The notes below the pieces were generated by a model, which was not told where the DNA came from, ran no database searches, and saw only the letters and a list, made by a program, of their open reading frames with translations. This document shows positions 53,020 to 62,203 of a stretch of 64,000 nucleotides of DNA, in pieces (the first letter of the stretch is position 1; each line of letters begins with the position of its first letter). The DNA is from Chelativorans sp. ZYF759 (GTDB taxonomy: Bacteria; Pseudomonadota; Alphaproteobacteria; Rhizobiales; Rhizobiaceae): positions 20,306 to 84,305 of the forward strand of contig NZ_WVVV01000004.1 in the NCBI RefSeq assembly GCF_012911015.1. The letters run 5' to 3'. A program made the translations under genes and the position numbers.

Positions 53020-53994
53020 GTGCCGACCGTCGCTCCGCTCGATCTCGACAGCCATTGCATCGCCACGGCCTGGCTGGATGACACCCCGCATTTCGCGCTT
53101 GCCGATGGTGTCGTCCACCGGCTCGACAATGGCCACAAGCAGGTCGAGGCAAATGACGGGTTGCTGGCCGCGACCCGCACGCTCGACGGCAAGGCGCTGC
53201 TGACGGCGGGCGAGGACGGCCGCGTCTGCAAGATCTCGCCCGAAGGCGGCGTCGAGACCCTGGCCGAAATCGGCCGCAAATGGGTCACGAGCCTTGCCGC
53301 CGGACCGCAGGGCGCCGTCGCGTTCGCCACGGGGCGCATCGCCCATGTCCTGCTGCCCGACGCCAAGGAGAAGAAGCTCGAGCATCCCCGTTCCGTCGAA
53401 GGCGTCGCCTTCGCGCCCAAGGGCCTGCGCATTGCGGTCGCCCGCTACAATGGGGCGACGCTCCACTTTCCTGCCACCGACGGCAAGCCGACCGAACTCG
53501 AATGGGCCGGCGCACATACGGCCGTCACCTTCTCGCCCGACGGCAATTTCCTTGTCACCGCCATGCAGGAGAGCGCGCTGCACGGCTGGAAGCTTTCCGA
53601 CGGCAAGCACATGCGCATGTCGGGCTATCCGGCGAAGGTGAAGAGCTTTTCGTGGAGTGCGAAGGGCAAGTGGCTCGCCTCCTCCGGCGCGCCAGCCGCG
53701 ATCGTATGGCCCTTCCAGGCCAAGGACGGACCGATGGGCAAGGCGCCGCTGGAACTGGGGACGCGCGGTGACACGATGGTCACCTGCGTCGCCTGCCACC
53801 CGGATTCCGACATCCTCGCCATCGGCTATGGCGACGGCATGGTGATCGCCGCCCGCTTCGCCGACCAGAAGGAGGTGCTTCTGCGTCGCCCCGGCAAGGG
53901 TGCGGTCACCGCGATGGCCTGGGACAGCGCCGGCCAGCGCATCGCCTTCGGGGCCGAAACGGGCGAATGCGGGATTATCGACATATCGGGCTGA
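53020..53994 (+). CDS. WD40-repeat protein paired with CobW, GTG start
   Basis: 324 residues starting at GTG 53020, 3 bases after the CobW stop. Seven short beta-propeller blades are suggested by recurring FxxxG/DG..LA.. patterns: AGEDGRVCKISPEGGVETLA, VEGVAFAPKGLRIAVARYNG, AVTFSPDGNFLVTAMQESAL, VKSFSWSAKGKWLASSGAPA, VTAMAWDSAGQRIAFGAETG. No signal peptide, so cytosolic. A propeller co-translated with a metal chaperone may present a client protein or regulate the GTPase; this is inference from the operon. Confidence 0.88.
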   Translation: MPTVAPLDLDSHCIATAWLDDTPHFALADGVVHRLDNGHKQVEANDGLLAATRTLDGKALLTAGEDGRVCKISPEGGVETLAEIGRKWVTSLAAGPQGAVAFATGRIAHVLLPDAKEKKLEHPRSVEGVAFAPKGLRIAVARYNGATLHFPATDGKPTELEWAGAHTAVTFSPDGNFLVTAMQESALHGWKLSDGKHMRMSGYPAKVKSFSWSAKGKWLASSGAPAAIVWPFQAKDGPMGKAPLELGTRGDTMVTCVACHPDSDILAIGYGDGMVIAARFADQKEVLLRRPGKGAVTAMAWDSAGQRIAFGAETGECGIIDISG

Positions 53995-54030
53995 TCATCA
54001 CGTCAAAGTTAAATGCGCGGGCAGGCAATG

Positions 54031-54045
54031 GAACATAACATGAAC
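54031..54045 (+). promoter_or_regulatory. LexA (SOS) box
   Basis: GAAC-ATAACAT-GAAC matches the alphaproteobacterial LexA consensus (GTTC-N7-GTTC on the other strand) exactly. It ends 2 bases before the ATG of the radical-SAM gene, where bound LexA would block transcription. It predicts DNA-damage induction of the radical-SAM/UdgX operon. Confidence 0.8.
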
Positions 54046-54047
54046 TC

Positions 54048-55289
54048 ATGCCCGCCATCCCCCTTCGTGAAAAACTCTCCATCCTTGCCGACGCCGCCAA
54101 ATATGACGCGTCCTGCGCCTCGTCGGGCGCGGCGGGCCGCCACTCGCTGAAATCGAAGGGGATCGGCTCGACGGAAGGCTCCGGCATCTGCCATTCCTAC
54201 GCACCCGACGGGCGTTGCATCTCGCTTCTAAAGATCCTGCTGACCAATTTCTGCATCTATGATTGCGCCTACTGCATCAACCGCTCGTCGTCCAACGTCC
54301 GCCGCGCACGCTTTGCCATCGACGAAGTCGTCCAGCTGACGCTGGATTTCTACAAGCGCAACTACATCGAGGGGCTGTTCCTGTCGTCAGGCGTGATCCG
54401 CTCGCCCGACGAGACGATGGGCGAGATGGTCGAGATCGCGCGGCGGCTGCGCGTCGACCATGGCTTCCAGGGCTACATCCACCTGAAGACGATTCCCGAA
54501 GCGGCGGCGGAACTGATCGAGCAGGCCGGAATTCACGCCGACCGGCTGTCGATCAATGTCGAACTGCCGACCGACGAGGGCGTGGAACAGCTGGCACCGC
54601 AGAAGCGGCCTGCCGGCATCCGCAGGCAGATGGCCGGGTTGCGTTCGAAGATCGAGGAGAATGCCGAACCCACCTTGCAGACCAGGAGGAAGAAGAGGTT
54701 CGCGCCGGGCGGGCAGTCGACCCAGATGATCGTCGGCGCCGATGCCACCAACGATGCGGATATACTGGGCACCAGCGCAAGGCTGTATGGCAGCTACCGC
54801 CTGCGCCGCGTCTACTATTCCGCCTTTTCCCCCATCCCCGATGCCTCGGCCGCGCTGCCGGCCATGAAGCCGCCTTTGATGCGCGAGCACCGGCTCTACC
54901 AGGCCGACTGGCTGATGCGGTTCTACGGTTTCGACCGCGCCGAGATCGTGGCGGGCCGGCCGGACGGCATGCTGGACCTGGCGATCGACCCAAAACTTTC
55001 CTGGGCGCTCGACAATCGCGGCCTGTTTCCGCTCGACGTCAACCGGGCCTCGCGCGAGATGCTGCTGCGGGTGCCGGGTTTCGGCACTCGGACGGTCGAT
55101 CGCATCCTCCAGTCGCGCCGCCACCGCAGCCTTCGCCTGGAAGATGTCGGACGCATCTGCCCCGCCATCGCCAAGGTGCGGCCTTTCATCGTGGCGGAAG
55201 GCTGGTCGCCTGGCGCGAGCCTCGACGGCGAGAAGCTGCGCGGCCAGCTCGCGCCGCGCCCGGCGCAGCTCGACCTCTTCGCGGCATGA
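54048..55289 (+). CDS. putative DNA modification/repair radical SAM protein
   Basis: 413 residues. The radical-SAM cluster motif is CIYDCAYC (CX3CX2C, about residues 68-75), inside LTNFCIYDCAYCINRSSSNV. LSILADAAKYDASCASSG near the N-terminus is typical of the subfamily that travels with UdgX. The C-terminus has a helix-hairpin-helix DNA-binding segment (REMLLRVPGFGTRTVDRILQ). The ATG is close to the LexA box and lacks a clear Shine-Dalgarno, so the mRNA may be leaderless. Its stop overlaps the udgX start (ATGA). It is thought to act on damaged DNA; the reaction is not established. Confidence 0.92.
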   Translation: MPAIPLREKLSILADAAKYDASCASSGAAGRHSLKSKGIGSTEGSGICHSYAPDGRCISLLKILLTNFCIYDCAYCINRSSSNVRRARFAIDEVVQLTLDFYKRNYIEGLFLSSGVIRSPDETMGEMVEIARRLRVDHGFQGYIHLKTIPEAAAELIEQAGIHADRLSINVELPTDEGVEQLAPQKRPAGIRRQMAGLRSKIEENAEPTLQTRRKKRFAPGGQSTQMIVGADATNDADILGTSARLYGSYRLRRVYYSAFSPIPDASAALPAMKPPLMREHRLYQADWLMRFYGFDRAEIVAGRPDGMLDLAIDPKLSWALDNRGLFPLDVNRASREMLLRVPGFGTRTVDRILQSRRHRSLRLEDVGRICPAIAKVRPFIVAEGWSPGASLDGEKLRGQLAPRPAQLDLFAA

Positions 55290-56758
55290 CGGCCGCGCTG
55301 GTTCCGGCACGCTATGCGGTGCAGCTGTCGGGGCCGGTCGACATGGATGGCTGGCGCGAGGCCGCGCGCAGGCTTGTCCTGAACGGCATCCCGCCGCACG
55401 ATATCGACTGGCAGGTCGATGGGGTGGGCGACCTGCTGTCGGCCGACCGGCCGCTGCCGCCCTTGCCTCAGAATGCCTCGGTCCTGAGCGTCCCGCGCGC
55501 CTTTCCCGAGCGGGCGGCGACCGTCGCCTGCCATTCGGACCACGACCGGTACGCCTTCCTCTACCGGATTCTGTGGCGGCTTGCGTCCGAACCGAAGCTG
55601 CTGGAGATCGCGTCCGATCCGGATGTCGTGCGGCTGGGGCGCATGGAGAAATCCGTCCGCCGCGACTGCCACAAGATGCGCGCCTTCGTGCGCTTCGTTC
55701 AGGTCGGCGAAGGGTTCGACGAACGTTTCGTGGCCTGGTTCGAGCCGGAGCATTTCATCGTGGAGCGCAATGCACCCTTTTTCGTGCGCCGCTTCACCGG
55801 CATGCGCTGGACGATCCTGACGCCCAAGGGCTCGGCCGACTGGGATGGCGAAAACCTCTCGATCGGGCCGGCAGCGAGCCGCGCCGACGCACCGGGAGAA
55901 GATGCCCAGAACGAGCTCTGGCGGACCTATTTCGCCTCCATCTTCAACCCGGCCCGGCTCAAGGTGAAGGCGATGCAGGCCGAGATGCCGAAGAAATACT
56001 GGCGGAACCTGCCCGAGGCCTCGCTCATTCCCGATCTGATCAAGGGTGCCGAGAAATCCGCCAGGGAGATGATCGATCGCATACCCACCACCCCTGCCCC
56101 ACACCATGCCAAGGTCCAGGAACGCTACTGGACGAAGGCCGAGGAAACGGCCGTAGCCGATGGCGAAGCGGCCACGCTGGCCGAACTGGGCCGCCAGGCC
56201 GAAGGCTGCCGACGCTGCCCGCTCTGGCGCGAGGCCACCCAGACCGTCTTCGGCGAGGGACCGGACGACGCCCGCATCGTCTTCGTGGGCGAGCAGCCGG
56301 GCGACCAGGAGGATCTGGCCGGAAAACCCTTCGTGGGGCCTGCCGGCCGCCTCTTCGACCAGATACTGGAGGAGGCCGGCGTCGACCGGCGCATCACCTA
56401 TGTCACCAATGCGGTGAAGCACTTCAAGTTCGAGCCGCGCGGCAAGAGGCGGATCCATGCCAAGCCCAATGCCGGCGAGGTGAAGGCCTGCAACTGGTGG
56501 CTGGGCAACGAATTGCGGCTGATCGGCCCCGATGTTGCCGTCGCGCTGGGCGCCACCGCCGCGCAGGCGCTGCTGGGGCGCGCGGTGGCGGTGACGAAGG
56601 AACGCGGGCGGACGCTGGAGCGCGAGGACGGGCTGAAGGTGTTCGTGACCGTGCATCCATCCTATCTGCTACGGCTGCCCGACGCGGCCACCAAAACCGC
56701 CGAACGCGGCCGCTTCCTGGACGACATGCGCAAGGTGAAGGGGTTGATGGGGGCGTGA
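55286..56758 (+). CDS. udgX: UdgX-type uracil-DNA glycosylase fused to DUF4130 domain
   Basis: 490 residues. Residues 1-270 are a DUF4130/TIGR03915-like domain (ERNAPFFVRRFTGMRWTILT; WRTYFASIFNPARLKVKAMQ; MPKKYWRNLPEASLIPDLIK). The C-terminal UDG superfamily domain has VGEQPGDQEDLAGKPFVGPA, the UdgX-specific loop KRRIHAKP with the His that forms a covalent bond to abasic DNA in characterised UdgX, and VTVHPSYLLRLP. It would remove uracil and trap the site. Expressed with the radical-SAM gene under a LexA box. It ends 3 bases before the convergent glycerate kinase. Confidence 0.93.
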   Translation: MTAALVPARYAVQLSGPVDMDGWREAARRLVLNGIPPHDIDWQVDGVGDLLSADRPLPPLPQNASVLSVPRAFPERAATVACHSDHDRYAFLYRILWRLASEPKLLEIASDPDVVRLGRMEKSVRRDCHKMRAFVRFVQVGEGFDERFVAWFEPEHFIVERNAPFFVRRFTGMRWTILTPKGSADWDGENLSIGPAASRADAPGEDAQNELWRTYFASIFNPARLKVKAMQAEMPKKYWRNLPEASLIPDLIKGAEKSAREMIDRIPTTPAPHHAKVQERYWTKAEETAVADGEAATLAELGRQAEGCRRCPLWREATQTVFGEGPDDARIVFVGEQPGDQEDLAGKPFVGPAGRLFDQILEEAGVDRRITYVTNAVKHFKFEPRGKRRIHAKPNAGEVKACNWWLGNELRLIGPDVAVALGATAAQALLGRAVAVTKERGRTLEREDGLKVFVTVHPSYLLRLPDAATKTAERGRFLDDMRKVKGLMGA

Positions 56759-56761
56759 GCC

Positions 56762-58024
56762 TCACACCACCAGCACCGCTCTCAGATCGTTGACATTCGT
56801 CCCCGTCGGGCCGGGCACGAAGAGATCGCCTATGGCATGAAAAGCGGTCCAGGCATCGTGGCGGGAAAGCATGGCGCGGGGGTCGAAGCCGGCGGCGCGG
56901 ATGCGGGCGGCGGTGGTGGCGTCGGCAAAGGCGCCGGCATTGTCTTGCGATCCGTCGATGCCGTCCGTGTCGGCGGCGAAGGCATGGATGCCCTCAATGC
57001 CGTCGATGGCGAGCGCGAAGGCCAGCAGGAATTCGCTGTTGCGCCCGCCTCTGCCGCCCTTTTCGCGGATGGTGACCGTGGTCTCGCCGCCCGAGAGGAG
57101 CAGGACCGGCTTCTTGAACGGGCGGTCGCGGGCGGCGATCTCGCGGGCGATCGCGGCATGGACGCCTGCCACCTCGCGCGCCTCGCCCTCCATCGCATCC
57201 GACAGGATGACAGCCTCGACGCCGTGGCGCCGCGCCTCTTCGGCGGCTGCCTCCAGCGAGACGGCGGCCGAAGCGATGATGTGCACTGTGTTGCCGAAAA
57301 AGCGTGGATCGTCGGGTTTTGGCGCGTCGGCGGCATCCGTCGCGAGATGGCGTTTGGCCGCGTCCGGCAGGCTGATGCCGTAGGCCTCGACGATTGAAAG
57401 CGCGTCCGTCCGCGTCGCGGGATCGGGCACGGTCGGCCCGGAGGCCACGAAGGCCGGGTTGTCGCCCGGAATGTCGGAGACGATCAGCGAGACCACACGC
57501 GCCGGATGGGCGGCCAGCGCCAGGCGGCCGCCCTTGATGGCCGACAGGTGCTTTCGCAGCGTGTTCATGGCCGAGATCGGCGCGCCGGAGGCAAGCAGCG
57601 CCTCATTGACGGCGATCTCGTCTTCGAGGCTCATGCCTTCGGGCGGGGCCGGCAGCAGTGCCGACCCGCCGCCGGATATGAGGGCAACGACCAGATCGTC
57701 TTCGGTCAGGCCCTGGACCGCCTTAAACAGCCGGCGGGAGGCTTCGAGCCCCGCCGCGTCCGGCACCGGGTGGGCGGCCTCCAGAATCTCGATGCGCTCG
57801 CAGGGCGTGGCGTAGCCGTAACGCGTGACCACGACACCTTCGATGGGACCGTCCCAGGCATTCTCGAAGGCCCGCGCCATCTGCGCCGACCCCTTGCCCG
57901 CGCCGATGACGATGGTCCGGCCCCTGGGCTTGTCCGGCAGGAAGCCGCGGATGGTTCGCTCGGGATCGGCCGCGGCGACGGCGGCGGTGAAGAGGGAGGT
58001 GAAGAACTCGCGGGGGGCGATCAA
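56762..58024 (-). CDS. gckA: glycerate 2-kinase (DUF4147/MOFRL)
   Basis: 420 residues. N-terminal DUF4147 domain ([40 protein letters not shown]) and C-terminal MOFRL domain ([20 protein letters not shown], then [35 protein letters not shown]). It phosphorylates glycerate to 2-phosphoglycerate. In a purine-degradation setting it would drain glyoxylate carbon through glycerate. Its start overlaps the guaD stop by four bases. Confidence 0.92.
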   Translation of the reverse strand: MIAPREFFTSLFTAAVAAADPERTIRGFLPDKPRGRTIVIGAGKGSAQMARAFENAWDGPIEGVVVTRYGYATPCERIEILEAAHPVPDAAGLEASRRLFKAVQGLTEDDLVVALISGGGSALLPAPPEGMSLEDEIAVNEALLASGAPISAMNTLRKHLSAIKGGRLALAAHPARVVSLIVSDIPGDNPAFVASGPTVPDPATRTDALSIVEAYGISLPDAAKRHLATDAADAPKPDDPRFFGNTVHIIASAAVSLEAAAEEARRHGVEAVILSDAMEGEAREVAGVHAAIAREIAARDRPFKKPVLLLSGGETTVTIREKGGRGGRNSEFLLAFALAIDGIEGIHAFAADTDGIDGSQDNAGAFADATTAARIRAAGFDPRAMLSRHDAWTAFHAIGDLFVPGPTGTNVNDLRAVLVV

Positions 58025-59331
58025 CTCCCCAACCCGCCCTTCATCGCCCTGCCCGCGACATAGGTCTCCACCACCGCGCGGTCGTCGCCCAGCGTCTGCA
58101 GCATGAACAATTCTTCCGCCAGCGTCTCGATGCGCTCCATGCGCAGGGCCATGTTGGGCGTGGCGGCGGAATTCAGCACGACCAGATCCGCATCCGTGCC
58201 GGGTTCAAGCGTGCCGATGCGGTGGCCGAGCGACAGCGCCTCGGCATTGCCGCGGGTGATCTGCCAGAAGGAGGAGAGCGGGTCGATCTTCTCGCCCAGA
58301 AGCGCGATGATCTTGTATCCCTCGTCCATGGTGCGCAGCATCGAGTAGTTGGTGCCGCCGCCGACATCGGTGGCGGCCGCCACGCGCAGCGGCTTGTCGC
58401 GCTTGCGGTAGCGCTGCCAGTCGAACAGGCCCGAGCCGAGGAAGAGGTTGGAGGTCGGGCAGAAGACCGCGACCGAACGGGTCTCCGACATCGCGTCGGC
58501 CTCGCGCTCGGACAGGTGGATGCAGTGCCCGATCAGCGCCTTGTCGCCCAAGAGGCCATAGCGCGCATAGATGTCGGTATAGTCCTTCGCTTCAGGATAG
58601 AGGCTGCAGGCCAGCTCGATCTCGGCGCGATTTTCCGACAGATGGGTCTGCATATGGAGCTCGGGGTGCTCTCGCATCAGCGCGCCCGCCATCTCCATCT
58701 GCTCGGGCGAGGAGGTGATGGCAAAGCGCGGCGAGACCACGTAGTGCAGGCGCCCCGTGCCATGCCATTTCACAATCAGCGCCTGCGTGTCGTCATAGGA
58801 ACTCCGGGGAGTGTCGCGCAGGCCGTCCGGCGCATTTCGATCCATCATCACCTTGCCGGCCAGCACCAGCATGTCGCGCGAAAGCGCTTCGGAAAAGAGC
58901 GCGTCGACGCTTTCGGGATGCACCGAACAATAGGCAGCCACGGTGGTGGTACCGTGGCGGATCAACTCGTCGAGAAAACGCCTGGCGATGCGGGCGGCGT
59001 GCGCGGGGTCGGAAAAGCGCGTCTCTTCGGGGAAGGTGTAGTTGTTCAGCCAGTCGAGCAATTCGGCGCCGAAACTGGCGATCACCTGCATCTGCGGCAT
59101 GTGGGCATGCGCGTCGACGAAGCCTGGCAGGATGAGATGCGGGCGATGGTCGACCACCTCGAGGTCTCTGCCCTCGCCTTGCGAGATCGGGGCGAAGGCA
59201 CCCATGGCGACGATCTTGCCGTCGCGGATGACCAGCCCGCCGTCTTCCTCGTAGCGATAGGCGGTGCGGTCGTCGACGCCTTCAGGCGCGCGGAGAAAGG
59301 TGAGCAGACGGCCGCGGAGGAGGAGGGTCAT
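58021..59331 (-). CDS. guaD: guanine deaminase
   Basis: 436 residues. The amidohydrolase metal motif is [20 protein letters not shown] (about residue 74), [17 protein letters not shown] is the guanine-deaminase signature, followed by [32 protein letters not shown] and [20 protein letters not shown]. It converts guanine to xanthine, the Xdh substrate. It is coupled to gckA (ATGA) and separated from puuD by the palindromic region. Confidence 0.95.
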   Translation of the reverse strand: MTLLLRGRLLTFLRAPEGVDDRTAYRYEEDGGLVIRDGKIVAMGAFAPISQGEGRDLEVVDHRPHLILPGFVDAHAHMPQMQVIASFGAELLDWLNNYTFPEETRFSDPAHAARIARRFLDELIRHGTTTVAAYCSVHPESVDALFSEALSRDMLVLAGKVMMDRNAPDGLRDTPRSSYDDTQALIVKWHGTGRLHYVVSPRFAITSSPEQMEMAGALMREHPELHMQTHLSENRAEIELACSLYPEAKDYTDIYARYGLLGDKALIGHCIHLSEREADAMSETRSVAVFCPTSNLFLGSGLFDWQRYRKRDKPLRVAAATDVGGGTNYSMLRTMDEGYKIIALLGEKIDPLSSFWQITRGNAEALSLGHRIGTLEPGTDADLVVLNSAATPNMALRMERIETLAEELFMLQTLGDDRAVVETYVAGRAMKGGLGS

Positions 59332-59357
59332 GGGTGGGGCCTTCCCCGGGAGTAAAG

Positions 59358-59548
59358 CCCCCCCCCTCCGTCACGCTTCGCGTGCCACCTCCCCCCCACG
59401 AGGTGGGGTGGAGGATGGGCGCCAGGCTTGCCATTGCGTATCCACTCCCCCGGGCAGGAGAGGATACGCAGCGTCGGCGATTGGCCTATCCTCCCCCTCA
59501 CGAAGTGGGGGGGAGGTGGCTCGGGCGCAGCCCGAGACGGAGGGGGGG
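59358..59548. repeat. Nested palindromic element, about 190 bases
   Basis: Two related C-rich palindromic units in opposite orientation: one at 59358-59410 (contains CCCTCCGTCACGCTTCGCGT then GCCACCTCCCCCCCACGAGG), the other read on the minus strand at 59548-59489 (CCCTCCGTCTCGGGCTGCGC then CCGAGCCACCTCCCCCCCAC). Between them are GGAGGAT/ATCCTCC and GCGTATCC/GGATACGC (59436-59443 and 59462-59469), so the whole is one nested inverted repeat. It lies between puuD and guaD. Likely a mobile palindromic repeat of the REP/MITE kind; a long RNA hairpin would form on transcription. Confidence 0.75.
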
Positions 59549-59563
59549 AGATCCGCACGCCCC

Positions 59564-60781
59564 TCACTTCCTCACCTCCTCGAACCAGGCCGCGAGCAAT
59601 GCCCTCTCCTCCTGCGTCATATGCGTCAGATTACCGGGCGGCATGGCGTGGCTGCGGGCTGCCTGCAGGTAGATCTCGTGCGCGCGCTCGGCGATGATCT
59701 CGTCGCTGTCGAGCAGCACGCCCTTGGGCGCGACATGGATGCCCTCCCAGGCGGGTTCGGCGGCGTGGCACATGGCGCATCGTCCCATCACCGTATCCCG
59801 CGCTGCCGAAAAATGTGTCGAGGCCATGAAACGTTCGGCGGTGGAGGAGGCGCGGTGCTCGCCGGTCAGCACCGACGGCGCGGTCGACAGCCAGGCGATG
59901 ATCAGGAAGAGGACGGCCGAGGCGGCCCAGGTCCAGTGCGGATTGCCCTTCCTGGCGTGCATCGAGTTGAAATAGTGCCGGATCAGCACGCCGATGATGA
60001 AGATGAGCGACGCGATGACCCAGTTGAACTGCGTGGCGAAGGCCAGCGGGTAGTGGTTCGACAGCATCAGGAAGATGACGGGCAGCGTCAGGTAATTGTT
60101 GTGCAGCGAGCGCGTCTTGGCGATGCGGCCATATTTGGGGTCCGGCGCACGGCCTGCCTTGAGATCCGCGACCACGATCTTCTGGTTGGGAATGATGATG
60201 AGGAAGACATTGGCCGTCATGATGGTGGCGGTAAACGCCCCCAGATGCAGGAAGGCCGCACGCCCCGTGAAGAGATGCGTGTAGCCCCACGCCATGAAGA
60301 CCAGCACCGCGAACAGCACGATCATCAGGAGATTGTCGTTCCGGCCCAGCGGCGATTTGCACAGGAGGTCGTAGACCAGCCAGCCCACGCCGAGCGTGGC
60401 CAGCGAGATCAGGATGCCGACGGGCGCGGAGACGTCGAGCACGTTGCGGTCGATCAGATAGAGGTCGGCGCCGGCATAATAGATGATGGCCAGAAGCGCG
60501 AAGCCGGATAGCCAGGTGGCGTAGGATTCCCACTTGAACCAGGTCAGGTGCTCGGGCATGCGGGCCGGCGCGACCAGATATTTCTGGACGTGATAGAAGC
60601 CGCCGCCATGGACCTGCCATTCCTCGCCATGCACGCCTTCGGGCATGCCGGGACGCTTCACCAGCCCGAGATCCAGCGCGATGAAATAGAAGGACGAGCC
60701 GATCCACGCGATCGCGGTAATGACGTGCAGCCAGCGCACGCCGAAGTTGAGCCAGTCCCAGAGGATAGTGAATTCGTACAT
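59564..60781 (-). CDS. puuD: urate hydroxylase PuuD (membrane-bound, cytochrome c domain)
   Basis: 405 residues. Eight or nine transmembrane helices with conserved His and Trp (WLHVITAIAWIGSSFYFIAL; HTWFKWESYATW-type HLTWFKWESYATWLSGFALL; RSLHNNYLTLPVIFLMLSNH) and a C-terminal periplasmic cytochrome c with CAMCH at about residue 337. It oxidises urate to 5-hydroxyisourate and passes electrons to the respiratory chain, unlike soluble oxygen-dependent uricase. Not to be confused with the putrescine gene of the same name. Divergent from the LysR gene. Confidence 0.94.
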   Translation of the reverse strand: MYEFTILWDWLNFGVRWLHVITAIAWIGSSFYFIALDLGLVKRPGMPEGVHGEEWQVHGGGFYHVQKYLVAPARMPEHLTWFKWESYATWLSGFALLAIIYYAGADLYLIDRNVLDVSAPVGILISLATLGVGWLVYDLLCKSPLGRNDNLLMIVLFAVLVFMAWGYTHLFTGRAAFLHLGAFTATIMTANVFLIIIPNQKIVVADLKAGRAPDPKYGRIAKTRSLHNNYLTLPVIFLMLSNHYPLAFATQFNWVIASLIFIIGVLIRHYFNSMHARKGNPHWTWAASAVLFLIIAWLSTAPSVLTGEHRASSTAERFMASTHFSAARDTVMGRCAMCHAAEPAWEGIHVAPKGVLLDSDEIIAERAHEIYLQAARSHAMPPGNLTHMTQEERALLAAWFEEVRK

Positions 60782-60914
60782 CGTGCGCCTGTCGGTTGAT
60801 CACGCCGACATTACGGCTTCCCGCGCCAAGCGAAAGGGGAGAGCAGGCCCATGACTTTCAAAAAAATCTGGAAAATGATGGCAGACCCGCTGATTTTGAG
60901 GCTAAGTCGCTCTC
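60782..60914. promoter_or_regulatory. Divergent promoter region puuD/lysR
   Basis: 133 bases between puuD (minus) and the LysR regulator (plus), the usual place for a LysR binding site. An A/T-rich stretch (60853-60880) contains TTTCAAAAAAATCTGGAAAA-type near-symmetry, but no single T-N11-A motif stands out. Confidence 0.4.
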
Positions 60915-61835
60915 ATGGCTTATCTGGACAACATCGCCGTCTTCGTTCGCGTCGTCGAGCTCGGCAATTTGTCTGCGGCGGGTCGCGACATGCGCATCTC
61001 GCCGGCGGTGGCTTCCAACCGGATCAAGGAACTGGAAAAATTTCTCGGCGTGCGGCTGTTCAACCGCACGACGCGGCAATTGATGCCGACCGAGCACGGC
61101 CGGGTCTTTTATGACGGCGCCAAGCGGGTGCTCGACGCGGTCGCTGAAGCGGAGGCCGCGATCTCCGCCATCTCCGGCCAGCCGCGGGGCACGATCAAGG
61201 TGACCGCACCGCTCGGCCTCGGCCGCCGGCTGATCGCCTCCGGCATTCCGGAGTTTCGCGACCGCTATCCCGAGATCGAGGTCCGGCTGCGCCTGTCGGA
61301 CCACAACGTGGATATCATGCGTGAAGGCATCGATGTCGGCTTCCGCCTTGGCCTGCTCGAGGATTCCAGCCTCAAGCGGCGTGGCATCATGGAGTGCGAA
61401 CGGGTGCTGGCCGCCTCCCCCGCCTATCTCGCACGGCGCGGCGAGCCGACGCGCCCCGAAGAACTTGTCGGTGAACGCCATGACTGCCTGATGCTGCGTT
61501 TCCCCGGCACGCTCGAGCATTACTGGACCCTGAACACGCCGGAAGGGCCAAAGAAGTTCGAAGTGGCCGGCCCATTCGATTCGGACGATGGCGACGTCAT
61601 CACCGGCTGGGCGCTGAGCGGGCGCGGGATCATCAACAAGCCGCGCTTCGACATCGAGCCCTTCATCCGCGACGGGCGGCTGAAGATCGTGCTCGCCGAT
61701 TATGCCCCCCCACCGGTGCAGCTGGCCGCCGTCTACCCGCACAAGAACTATCAGGATCCCAAGGTCCGCCTGCTGCTCGACTTCATGGCCGAGCGCTGCC
61801 AGCGCATGATCCGCGAGATCCTGGCCGGGCGATGA
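60915..61835 (+). CDS. LysR family transcriptional regulator
   Basis: 306 residues. N-terminal winged helix (NIAVFVRVVELGNLSAAGRD, ISPAVASNRIKELEKFLGVR, LFNRTTRQLMPTEHGRVFYD), then the periplasmic-binding-type effector domain (GTIKVTAPLGLGRRLIASGI, DVGFRLGLLEDSSLKRRGIM). Divergent from puuD, so likely controls urate oxidation; the effector may be urate or xanthine, but this is inference. The Shine-Dalgarno is weak. Confidence 0.93.
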   Translation: MAYLDNIAVFVRVVELGNLSAAGRDMRISPAVASNRIKELEKFLGVRLFNRTTRQLMPTEHGRVFYDGAKRVLDAVAEAEAAISAISGQPRGTIKVTAPLGLGRRLIASGIPEFRDRYPEIEVRLRLSDHNVDIMREGIDVGFRLGLLEDSSLKRRGIMECERVLAASPAYLARRGEPTRPEELVGERHDCLMLRFPGTLEHYWTLNTPEGPKKFEVAGPFDSDDGDVITGWALSGRGIINKPRFDIEPFIRDGRLKIVLADYAPPPVQLAAVYPHKNYQDPKVRLLLDFMAERCQRMIREILAGR

Positions 61836-61933
61836 CGGCCAGAGTCACCACATGGCATGGCCGTAAATCCCGATGGCGCATCGATGCATGAGCCTCTAGA
61901 GTGTGACAACGATCATCCGGCCGAGGTTCCCGC

Positions 61934-62203
61934 ATGCCGATGCTGCTTCTGCGATCGACGCTCTTCGGGCTCGCCGGCCTGATCGCAATCCCCATCCTCG
62001 CCTTCTTCGGCGTGCTGGCGCTTGCCTATGCGGCCGGCGGCTGCGGACCGGGCGATGCGGGCGGGTGCGAGATGGGGGCTGCGTCCTTCGCCATCGCGTC
62101 CGCCATTCCCGGCTTCGCGATCTTCTTCTTCGTCACGCTGATCCGAGGGCTGATGCGGCGGAAAGCTCTCGCACCACCTCCGCCGCCACCAGCGCCGCGA
62201 TGA
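61934..62203 (+). CDS. hypothetical small membrane protein
   Basis: 89 residues from the ATG at 61934, after GAGG upstream. Two transmembrane helices (FGLAGLIAIPILAFFGVLAL and FAIASAIPGFAIFFFVTLIR) flank a Gly/Cys loop (GGCGPGDAGGCE) with two Cys. The basic, proline-rich tail (RRKALAPPPPPPAPR) overlaps the 3' end of xdhC on the other strand by 71 bases. I do not recognise a family. The hydrophobic pattern supports coding, but the overlap lowers confidence. Confidence 0.5.
   Translation: MPMLLLRSTLFGLAGLIAIPILAFFGVLALAYAAGGCGPGDAGGCEMGAASFAIASAIPGFAIFFFVTLIRGLMRRKALAPPPPPPAPR

Noticed and set aside
54263-55285. N-terminal extension that would make udgX 831 codons long
   Set aside because: This part is an out-of-frame reading of the radical-SAM gene. 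The conserved start is the ATG at 55286 overlapping that gene's stop.
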